Source: Triatoma infestans (taxonomy: Eukaryota > Arthropoda > Insecta > Hemiptera > Reduviidae). Taken from it: a DNA stretch of 64,000 nucleotides. A program made the position numbers and the translations under genes. Below are positions 23,044-34,800 of this stretch, one piece after another (within the stretch, counting starts at the first letter, position 1; each line of letters begins with the position of its first letter). The notes below the pieces were generated by a model, which saw nothing but the letters and a program-made list of their open reading frames with translations, was not told where the DNA came from and did not search any database. Location of the stretch: contig JAAEAF010001073.1 of the NCBI GenBank assembly GCA_011037195.1, forward strand, positions 124,001 to 188,000, in the 5' to 3' direction.

Positions 23044-24991
23044 AATAATTTTTTATCAAACTAAGGTTGAATTAAAACGAATAATAGAAATAGGAATTGT
23101 TTATTTATTTGTTTCACAGTCCTTTCACAAATTTGATTTATTTTCTAGGGAAGAGAAGGCTTTATTTTTTACTTTTTTTCCATTTGAATATGTGCTTTGG
23201 ATTACAATTAGATTACATAATGTAAACAATATGGCTTCAGTTTTATAAAACCTAATTATTAATAAAAAAAAAAAAATTATATCAATCAGATTTCCATTTA
23301 GCAAAGTCCATGAAATAAATATAAATTATTTATTTTGTTTAAAAATTAGTTAGTATGAAATTTACAATAAATAAATTAAATTGTAATAATTAAATGAACA
23401 CAATTTTTTTTTTGTTAGTCTTTAATATATATATTTTTTTTTTTTTTTTAACTAACACTTGTCTAATAATTATTACATTAAATTCTATTTTAAAGCACAT
23501 TCTTTTTTTTTTATGCTTTATAAAATTAAAAATATAAGTAACAGAATAGAAATAATGTTTTATAAACTTGTTCTTATATCAAAAGCTCCAGAAAAATTGT
23601 AAGATTTGGGCTAGAAAAGCTTTTAAAAAATGGTTGCATGAAGCTTGTTTTTTCTCATCACTTAGTGCATCTATAATACAAAAGCAGACGGCTACATATT
23701 TTTTTTTTGTTTTGTCAATGTTTTCTATAAATATATTAACGAAAATCTGCAAAATATTTCTATTGCAATTCTCTTCCCTTCACATTTTTTTTTTTTATTC
23801 ATCTCATTTAGGTCGAAATACAGTTTATTTATTTATTTTTAATTTCCTGAAATTCTTCTTGTGGATACAAAAAAAAAAAAAAATTGTTAAAAATTAAAAT
23901 AAAATTAAAAATCGATATTGCTATGATATGATCCTCTTTATCATCATTATTATTATTTGGTTGCAGTAAATCGAAGTGTGACTAATTGCAGTATTTTTCA
24001 TTATTATTATTATTTTTTTCATTTTTACAATCTAAATTCACTTAGCTATTAATAATAACTAATTACAATATAATATAATGTAGTAGTAGTAATAATAATA
24101 ATAATCATAATCATAATGTAAATAACAGCCTTCAGCTTTATCGCAGCGCATAATCAGTCAATTTCATTTTATTTATTTATTTAATTTTTTTTTTTCAAAG
24201 TCATTTTATTTACTCCTGAATGTAATTTTACCACGACCTAATCAATTTTTTTTATTTTTTATTTTTTTTATACTTATTTTTACAAATTATTTATTTCAAT
24301 TTATTATTAAAATACACCAACTCAAAAAAAAAAGAAAAGCATTACGCTAAAAAATTACAATTTACTTAGAAAAATCTTCTTTTTTTTTAAATTTTCTTTT
24401 TATTTATTTATATTATAATTTTTAAGCAAATAGTGCAAGTGAGCAATACTGATTTGATCATAATTTATATAATTCTGATCAAAAAAAAAAAAAAATTACA
24501 AAAAAAACCGGCGTCCGAGTATTCATGTTTTATCATATTATATATATTTACTAAGGAACGTAATTCAATCAGTTAATTTTTTTTTTTTTAATTGAAAATA
24601 GTATTTTTTTTTTAAACTGGAATGGGTTTATTTTTTAATTTTTTTGTTTAATGACGGCAGTAATAGTGGAGGAGTTAAATTACTATTTCAAACTATTACT
24701 ATTTACAAGGCCCACATATTTCTAACGAATTAAGAATTTTATTACAATTTTTGTGGAGAAAATAATTTTACTAATTCTACTTTTTTTTTCTTTTTATAAA
24801 GAATTGCAAAAGTAAATGCTATTTTTTTTTTGTTTTTCATTATTCTTTTTTAAATTTTTAAAAATTATTATTTTTTTGTTTACAAAAATCTAGAATTATG
24901 ACTAAAAAAAAAAAAAAGACAAGAAAAACAAAAATTAAAAAGAGGACGAGCCTTAAATATATAAACAATTGCTCAAATATACAATAAAACA

Positions 24992-25022
<31 letters not shown>

Positions 25023-28000
25023 GGAAGTCTATACAAATGGGGCTGACACTTCGCTGTTTGCTTGTTTTTTTTCAAAATTACGTGATTTATTATATATTTA
25101 ACATATCTTTTGGGGGGGGGGGCACCCCAATAGTGAACGATATCTAGTTTTTTTTTTATTTATATTTGATTAATTTCAAATATTAATCCATCATAAGATT
25201 AGTTTGGCAAGGCATTAAATGAGAACATAATTATGTTAACTTTTCTTTTTATTTGATATTTCCTGTTTTAGCCATATAACACGAATGCATATTCTGATTT
25301 AAATACTTCAAATACTGAACATGTTCTACAACACTAGGACCTACCCATTTCTTCGGGGTACTATGTATGGGGGACCAGACAAATAAAAAAAAAAAAAAAA
25401 TGAAGGTAAAAGTGTGTAATATAAATATGAGGAAAATAAAATAAAAAAAAAGTCACATATTTAAACATGTAAATATGTTGTAAACATTGTTATACATTTT
25501 TATTTTTCAAAATATTATAAATATGTGCAATTATTTATGAAGTTTATATGTGTTTAATTTTTTTGTTTTATATTAATATTGTTATAAAAAAGTGCAAGAG
25601 GGGGGCGGGGCGGTTATCCTTTAATGGCTTTTATATGTCATGACTCTTAAAAATATAGATAAATCCAGTGTACTGACCCTAAGCTTCCCTTTGCTTTGAC
25701 CCTTTGACGACCATCTTGCTAAATTATTCTGACGTGGATGAACTTTGAATACAATCAGCAATAATAATAATAATAATAATAATAAAAGTAGTAGGCTACT
25801 TAATACAGGGCACAAGTACTCGAAAATATTTTGTAAGAGCTTGATTACAAAAAATTATAAAGAAGAAATGAAGAAAAAAATAAAATAATATTGATGCTTA
25901 TTTTTTTTGTTTGTATAATTAATTATTTCAAGTTTATAATTAATTTACTTTGTCCAATAGGTTATGTGTTTGTTTAACTTAATATTTACGATTATCTTCT
26001 GTCAACTAATAAGAAGAAAAAAAAAAAAAAAATTTAATAAAAGATTATGAATAAATATTATTTTTCTTCTTTTCTTTTTTTTTTTTTAATAGAGAATATA
26101 AATCTGTTTTTTAAACCAACAAAACATGGCACGCTTATTGGGGATAGGGGGGAAAAGGTTTGAAAATCATTACAGTAATAAACCTTAAAATGTAAGCACT
26201 AACGCATAATGAGAAAAAATTAAGTGCTCAGTTGTAAGTATTAGATTAATATAAAAACATTCAATGAGCATGAAGATATGGTCGGTCATTAATATTCAAA
26301 AAATAAACAGGGATTTTTAAAAGATCATTATTATTGATTTTATTTTTTTCAAATATTTGTAAAAATATTATGTTTTCTTTTTTTTTTTTTGGGAAGAAGA
26401 TTTAGGATAACGATTCTGAATTTTTTTTTTTCTTTTTCTTTTTTTATTATTATTATTGGCGTTTTAAAAAAATAAAATTATTAATTTTATCACATTTTTA
26501 AACAGGGCTTCTTTTTTTTTTAATCTTTGTATTTTCCCAATTGTATTTTATTCAACGTTTTCAAATATAATCCTACAATGGTCACACTTTTTCCAAAAAA
26601 AAAAATTTTTTTTGGAGTTAATTGATTTCAAATTTAGCACTATATTTTTTTTTTTTAAAGCTGTTCAAATGGTTAAAACCAAAAGGACAAAAAATACATA
26701 GTAAAATAAATTATATACAATATAAACTAAATAGTAAATAAATTGTATATCCCAATATAATAGGAACAAAATCCACTTTTTCCTTTTTATTTTTCTTCTC
26801 ATTTTAAAAGATAAAGACTTTGTTCTTACTAATTATTATGAAACATTATTAACAAAAGAGGAGAGATCTGAGGAACAATTATTGTTTTAACGGTTTCTTT
26901 AAAAAATGAAATTCATGGATATAAAGAAAGCAAATTACAATATATTGAATGCAAATTTATTCTTTCACTAGATCAAGAACACCATTAAGTTTTTATTTAT
27001 TAAGATTAACAAAGTTTGGCCAACTTAATTGTTTTATTATTTAAATCAATTAAGGTCTTTATCTTTTATCAAATAATAAAACAAATGCTGAAATATATAA
27101 TTTAAGAGCTATTAAAAAGACAAACAAAAAATATTCTTGATCTAAAAAAAAAAAAAAAAAATCTATATTAAAATATTCAGTATTACCTACTACTAAAGAG
27201 GGCTTTATTTTTCAGTTCCCCACAAATTATGAACAATGCATTATACATAATTATATAGTTCCCCCTCTTCTTTCTTTTTTTATTTTACTTATTTAGTCTC
27301 CAAGTTGGGACAAAAACTACTCAAAATATATTATACAAAATATATAAATATATAATTGAAAAAATAACTAATAATTTTACCTAAAAAAAAAAAAAAAAAA
27401 AAAAAAGTTCGAATCGTTAAATTTTCGAGTCTTTATTAATAAGGAGGGAAAAAAAGAAGAAAAAAAATTATTTGGTGGAATGCGTTTTTATCCTTCCATC
27501 CTTTTAATAATTGCTGTATTTATTTCAATTTATTTTATTTTATTTTATTATAATATTAAATAAATAGCAATATTATTATTATTTTTAGTTCTTTATATTA
27601 TTTATTTAACGAAATTTATAAAGGAATGTAATAAAAAAAAAAAAAAATCATAATTTATAGCAGATTTTTATATGCATTTAGGGAATTACAGTTTTTTTTC
27701 TTTCAAATACAAAAAAAAAATAGAAATTATTTTCAAAAATACATTAAATAAGAGATCTGAAAATACAATTGAAAACGTTTAAATAACAATTTTTGTTTTG
27801 AAAATAATATATTTTTTTTTTTAAATATTAATTCATTAAATTTAAAAAAAAAAAAAAACAATCTTGGAAACTATTTTTCTTATATTGAACACATTTCAAA
27901 GAATTTTTTTTAAGAAAAATATTTTGTAATTTTTTTTTTCTTTCTTTCTTTTATTTATTTATTTATTTTTTTACAAAAATATTCAGATAAAAAGGTAGAT

Positions 28001-28568
28001 TGAATATTATTATTACTTTATTTCCTAATAAATATTGAGATTAATGGTTTTATTATATTTTTTATACATATATATTATGTAGTATTTTAATTTGTTATTT
28101 TTATTATTAATAACAAAATTCCCTAATTATCCCACTATGCACATTTACAAATTTTCTCGGCGTTTAAAAAGACACACAAAACAAAAAGAAACAAACAAAC
28201 AAAAAAAAGAAAAGAAAATATGGAAATCTATATTTTGCTTTTACTAAAAAATCTTCATTCGAAATATTATTATATATTATTTATTATAATTCTTTACAAA
28301 AAAAGCCCTCTAATTTTTTTTTTTTTTCTTTCATAAAAGAAAAAATTCAATTTTTACTTTTTTTCTTTTTCTTCTTCTCAACTATGTATAAAAAAAGTTT
28401 AATAAATATATAAATGTTTTATTTTAATTATAACAATGTACAAATATATATGTATGTGAAAAATACAAACATAAATGAGATATAGTTAACATTATTATTA
28501 TTATTGATGATAATGAATGAAGGTGGTGGTGGAGGGGAAGGGCCGGCCGCACTTTTTAACATGACGGA
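23044..28568. other. Extremely AT-rich, homopolymer-dense region downstream of Madm
   Basis: Dozens of A or T runs of 9 to about 20 bases, an AAT microsatellite at about 25761-25785 and a run of 11 G at 25112-25122. The part next to 28568 should contain the Madm 3' UTR (transcription leftward); with so many AATAAA-like strings, no polyadenylation site can be chosen. No coding exon was recognised. Confidence 0.55.
25761..25785. repeat. AAT microsatellite
   Basis: An uninterrupted ATA/AAT run of about 25 bases. It creates a poly-Leu open frame on the minus strand that is not a gene. Confidence 0.9.
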
Positions 28569-28865
28569 CTAACTGGTAGTTTGGACAGGAGGAGCCGGCG
28601 AATGTGGCGGTAGATGGGCCTGTGTGGCACAAGTTCCTGTGCCGCCGCCCCCACCACCACTACCACCAACTATATTACCACCACTGCCGCCGCCGCCAAT
28701 ACCAGTGGTAGTTGGAGGCGGTGCCATTACTGTACCAGTGGTGGCCATTTGTTGTGTAGCTGCTGCTGCCACGGCTGCTGCAGCGGCCGCTTGTTGTTGA
28801 CTTCTTGCCATATTACCTGTATGCAATGTCTCTTCTATTAATAAGGAGATTTTATCTTTGTCAGC
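28569..28865 (-). CDS. Madm: Madm last coding exon with Ala/Gly-rich tail
   Basis: Encodes ADKDKISLLIEETLHTGNMA (human SRLTSLLEETLNKFNFA) and then a tail not seen in vertebrate NRBP1: QQQ followed by a poly-alanine run, a Thr/Pro stretch, two Gly-rich runs and a Pro-rich end, closing VQTTS-TAG. The tail is GC-rich against AT-rich surroundings and built of GCN and GGN repeats, so its length probably varies between alleles. Confidence 0.94.
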   Translation of the reverse strand, partial: ADKDKISLLIEETLHTGNMARSQQQAAAAAAVAAAATQQMATTGTVMAPPPTTTGIGGGGSGGNIVGGSGGGGGGTGTCATQAHLPPHSPAPPVQTTS

Positions 28866-31800
28866 CTGTATTTGAAAACACAAAACAAAATGACATTGTT
28901 AGAATTGATAACCTGGACAAAATAAAATTTATAATTTTTGCATTAAATGTTTGTTTTACACCTTCATGGTAAATTATGGTCTAAAAAAAGGTAAAGGGCC
29001 CAATTCGGACTATTTCCGTTTGAGGAACGATTTGCTTCTTTACATTGTTTAGAATACACTGTTTCAAGGCGAGTAAAAATTAAATAAACAATCAAAAGAG
29101 CAAAACACCAAAACTCAATATGCTGTGACATAAAATTTATTTTCAATGCATGCATCTTCTTTTAACACAGAAAATGTTTTAAAGTTCACAAAAAAAACTA
29201 CAGAAGTTCCCTTAAAATCAAGACTTGGTGACGCGAGTGACATTTATTTCAACATAAAGGCTAGCACAATTATAAGTATAAATAAAAAACAACATACCTC
29301 ATTGATAAATCCAAAGTAGACTAGTTCTTGTGCCAGCACAAGTGAGTTGTCTATCTCAGACACATGACAGGTCAACTGTCTGTTCATTTTATCATCCATT
29401 CTTAATAATATAGTCATCTGTAAAATAAATAATTTAATTTAATATATATATAATGTTTATCATTAAAAACAAAATTAATAAACAAACCTTTTTAAAGAGT
29501 GAAAAATTTAAAGAAACAAAAAAATAATATAATACCATTAGGTCACAACTTTGTTCTTTCGGTTTAACGTTGCACATCATATTAACAACCCTTCTAGCCT
29601 CAACATCTACCGGCTCTGGACTTGCTGATTTTACAGATTCAGTCATTTCCGGTGTAGCGGGACGAGGTTTTGCTGGTCTTTGTTTATATGCTGTGAGAGG
29701 ATATATGCCGAATCTATTTCAAAATACATAAAAAAAATGGGTGTAAAAACTTTTTTTTAAATTATTATAAAAATGGGAAACAGATTAGAGTCAATTCTAA
29801 AAGAATATTTAATATATATTTTTTTTTTACGTACTTAACATCTTCTACGAATTTTTCTAATTTCTCCGTAACAGCAGTATCTGACATCCTATACTGTATT
29901 GGTGGCTGGTCAGGATGCCTAATTTCCGCTAATACAGTATCACCGGAAAACATTCTCTGTACAATTTCATCTGTTATCGTCTCGGAAGTATTAGCTAAAG
30001 TTTAAACAAAACAAAAAAAAAAAATATCAGCATAAATTATGCAAAATATTGCCGGAATTAAGTATAAAAATAATGTTAATAAATAAAGCGTCCATTAAGA
30101 AATAAAAAAACTGTGAAACACACTAAGGACTTCCTGCTGCTACTATTTATTATTTTTGTCGTGAGGAGGGATCAAGCCCTATGTAAAGCGCCTCTGGGCT
30201 CATATAGCTGTCCCAAAGATCGAAACCTTCAACTAACGGCCACTGGACAGTGTTCTCTCGTTACAGACAACCCTGTCCATCACTAGGTAGCGAGCTTAAG
30301 AGGCTACGGGGAAGAGAAAATCTAAGAGCAGCAATGCTGGACTCGAACCCGGGAACTTCGCGTTGCTAGTCCAGCGCGCTACCACTGAGCTAATCCCTTC
30401 CTCCATTTTTACTACTATTACAATACAATATACTATTATTGTACATACAATATACTATTATATACAATTCTAACTGACAAATTTTCTTCAAACATTGAGT
30501 TGCTATTAACAGTATAAATTTATATTTCACATAAATATAGGTAATATATATGAATCAGATTTTTGGGCATATTTTAACTGCATATGACGACACTGTAAAG
30601 GCAGCACCCCTTCTCTTACTACCAGGAAGCTTGCAACGGCAGATTAAAGTTAAACATAACTAGCAGATACCTCAGAAACTTTCTCAATTTTCCTTAAACA
30701 ATCCTACAAACAAAAGTGATACCATTCCAAGTTAAAAAGAAATTCGTGCTTTTTAATGCACTTCAAAATTATTTAGGTGGTAAAAATTTACATTGTACTA
30801 AATCGTACATTTTTTTTTGGAGGAAAGCTTGAAAACTAAAATTTACTAGAAAAATGTTAATGTAAATATGCGAATGTCAAAGAAAAATGCGAAAAATATT
30901 TGACAGAAACTTTTCGTGGCCAGTTGCGGTGGGCCTACTTAAATGGAACATCACTTTGGACGCAAATTCACGTTTTTGAGATATATTTGGTTAACACATA
31001 TGTATAACCATTCGCTTTATAAGGGCACTGTAGTGTGAAGTCCCAATACCCTCCCCAGAAGATCTCGAAAATAAATTTTTTTTGGAAAAATCATTTTAAA
31101 TAAAATGACACCTATTAATGGGTAACACAAAAAAACAAAATCGTTTTCAAGAAAATCTGAAAAAAAAAAATCAATGAAAACTCTAAGGTAATCGACATTG
31201 ACGGAAACAGAAATGAAAAAAATCACGATTGTACATACACACACACTCAAAAAATACATACACATTCAAAACACATATTTCCTGTTAAATTTTAATTTCG
31301 AAAATATGATACAAATACTGTGCACAGCTGAACTAGGATTATTCCATGGAGAAAATAAAAAAAAAGATGTCTACAGCGAACTCAAACCATGAAAAAAAAT
31401 ATCAATAATTTTGACACATTTTGACAAATGATAATAATTATAAAAAATTATAATAATATAATAAAAATTAATTGTAACAAAAAAAAAAAAATAATAATAA
31501 TAAAACATTTATATACAGATGTCTGTTATAAAACAGATTTCAAGAAAAAAAAAATGCTGAACAAGTAAAACTTAGCCCATCATCAGTTTAAGAGATTTTC
31601 ACTTTGGAACAACCAACAAACTAAATCATATATTAATTACAAAAAAAAATAAAATAATAATAGTGCTTTTATTATTCTTTATGAATATATTATATATATT
31701 TTTTTATACCCTATCTGCAGTAAGCTGAAAAGCCATCAAAAACTTTTTAAATATCAAAACCCAACGGCCAACAAAGAAATATGATAGCTCATAAAAATCA

Positions 31801-34800
31801 TTCTTGACAGCCACTTTTTTTATTGTAAGCAATCAAACAGTGACAATAATAGTAAAATACTTAACGTTAGGAAATCAAAGATTCAACACTATTTCCCGTG
31901 TTAATCAAATACAAACATATATTATTGAAAATAGTTAAAGTATAAAATATTTATCAAAACAGTTTAACAGAGCAGATAAAAAAAATATCTCCTATATCTT
32001 TTTAGTTGTTTAATGTACTCTTTATGTAATTATATACAAAATTCTGCAAGATGAATGAAACTAAAATCATTAGCAGCAATAGTGAGAATGAATTAGTGGC
32101 ATTATGGAAAGATACACTGTTCATAAAAGTTGGCTGCCAATAAAATAATAATATAATTCTCAGAATTGGATTCAATTAAACAATAACAAAAAAAAAAAAA
32201 CTTCTAGAACGTCTTACTCTGACCACTCATGAAATGAAAAAAATAAAAATAAAACAAAACACTCTATTTAGTTTGATGTTCATAAAATCTGCAATGTATA
32301 TTAACAAAATTCTTTAAACAATTTAAGCAAAAATTACTTATCCATCTTGTATTATCTGTGAACGTTTAAGTTTAGTTTAAAAAAATGTACTCAATAATTT
32401 ATAATATCAATAAATGTAAATAAACGGGAATATAATTTAGTTGATTTTTTTTTTTTTTTTTTTTTTTAAATATAAAGAACTGGCTGATGAGTTTATATAA
32501 ATAGTAACGTAAATGACATATTGGTTATGAGGTCATGTGGGGTGGTTTGGGTACATTCAGTGGGACTAAGTTTTGTGTGCGTGTGTTCGCGGTTTGGACT
32601 AACTAGACTTCAGTCATGTGACAGGAGTTTTTTTTCTTTCTTCTTTTTGAAGAAGAAATTGATAAGGAATTAATGGTGAATATAGATTTATATTGAGTTA
32701 TATGAATAAATTGCAAAGCAAACTGATTATTTTGAAATAATAAAAGGATTAGCAGGTTTTTGTTTTGTTTTTAATGAGTATTCACAAGTATTTAGTGAAA
32801 ACCCAATTAAACTCGATTAATATAGTTATAAATTAATAAAACACAATCATTAGAATAAAATATATAAAATAAATTTAAACACAAAAGAGATTAAAAAAAA
32901 ACTCACACATAATAACAAAATATTGTGCAATAGTATTTATGGCGGCAACAACGAACAAAATTATATAAATTGCACAGGTATAAATTTGAGATGTAGTATA
33001 TTTCAATAATTGTTGTGGTAACATACTTCTTTAAAACCCCCCCTACTACTACTAAAAAAGAAACGATTTGTTAACTCTTGGGCTTATTAAGCGTGCGCAA
33101 ACATTTCTTTGTTGAGTTGAAGGAGTTATTTTTAAATCGTTTCTCTCATATAGAGTATTCATCTCATTAAATCAAGTCTTGTAATATAGCTAGATATATA
33201 ATTTTTTTTTTTAACTTTGATTTATTTTACTATCCTTTTAAACGTCGTTATATTTAAATCGGAAGGATTCTAATTTTTAATCATTTATATGTTTTTTAAT
33301 CTTCTGTTAATGTTTTCAAATTTTGTTTTTAAATTTTAAATTATGTTTTCAAAAATGAAAAAAAAAATCTACATTTATAAAAAAAAAAAAACTAAAAATA
33401 AAATAAACTTAATCATAAACAATGTCAGTCTAAATCCAAAATTAGTGTGTTACTAATATGGACAGAAAAATATTCTTTCCAGCTATCGCAACCAAAAATT
33501 CCCTTTTTTTTTTTTAAAGGAAAAACATGGGAAGGGCATTATGTTGCCCAAATAAGGTAAAAAGTTAGAATGATAATTAGAAGGTAATTTGAACCAAATT
33601 ATTTTTTAATTCTTAGCAAACTGAACTGAGAATCTAAACAAAGGAATACAATTTTCCATGTTAATCTAAAAATAAAGAGGAGGGCAGGCAACAAAAGGGA
33701 CAAGAAGAGAAGGAATCGAGAGAGTCAAAATTGTGCTTGAAAGAGGAATTTATTTCTATCTATTTAAAAAAAAAAAAAACAACTATTATTATGTCGAGAC
33801 ATTGCCCATTTTTAGTATCAGTGGATAAAACAATGTGGAATCGTTCACTATTTAAAGCTATATTTAAGAAACGAAATACAGTATACCATTTTCCTAATAA
33901 AAAGGGGGTGTTCTGAGCTTAAAACTTTGAATAATGAAAACTTACAACTGCTTCTTCACTTCCAAGAACGGATGAGTAAAGAAAGAAAAAAAAGAAGAAA
34001 AAGCTAAGCTGGATAAAGTGCCAGATTTGTTTTATGTTTACTTTTTATGTATAGACAGATATAACTTAATGAACGCTTTATTAAAGCAATATAAAATAAC
34101 AATAAATTATAACAGAAAAAAATACTGTTTAGTTCAAATTATTCAAAGAATAAAAAAAAAATACCAACAAAATATCTTTTATTGTGGAGCGTTATTAAAT
34201 TCTTCCACTACTTTAATTTTAAATGGAAAAAATATGATTGCTTCCTATTTATATATTTTTTTTTTTAATTAATTTTTTTGGAAATAAATTTATCGAAAAA
34301 AAAAAACACCAATTTTTAACTTTGTTAATTATACCATTGAGGGAAACAATAAAGATTAAGTACATTTATTTTTAAAACATAGTTTCAAGAATACTTTAAA
34401 ATTGATCGAGTAAGGGGGGTTCAATTGATTATATGTTATTAAGTATATCCAGTCAGTTTGCAAAATAAAGCTTGTCAAGGTGATAAAAAAAAAAAATGAA
34501 AGCGGATGAGTTGGGTAATATGACAAGTATAATAATTAATAAGACACATTAATTAAAATTGTGGCAGCAACCATTTCGTAAGCAATCATTTGAAATTTTT
34601 TTCATTAAAAAAAAAAAGTCTATGTTAAAAGTAAAATTTACATACCGAACATATTAACATAAGCGTCTGCGGCTAGAAGTTTCAATGAATGTACTTCAAA
34701 TAGGAGAGGATGGAATAATAATTCCTGTGCAGATGGCCTTTTCTCACCATCCCTAGCTAAACATTTTCTTATTAAATCTTTTTGGCCAGGATCATCCAAA

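Larger units (their letters stand above)
29995..34645. other. Madm intron
   Basis: Holds a family 1 SINE (about 30170-30406), a family X repeat (30700-31420) and low-complexity AT sequence. No open frame resembles a known protein. Confidence 0.6.

Noticed and set aside
25621..25815. Minus-strand frame with a leucine run resembling a signal peptide
   Set aside because: The leucines come from the AAT microsatellite, and nothing else in the frame looks coding.
28614..28841. Plus-strand open frame rich in Thr, Cys and Ala
   Set aside because: Antisense shadow of the last Madm exon's Ala/Gly-rich tail.
30330..30406. Possible functional tRNA on the minus strand
   Set aside because: The head is tRNA-like, but the sequence continues into the same SINE body seen in five other copies.
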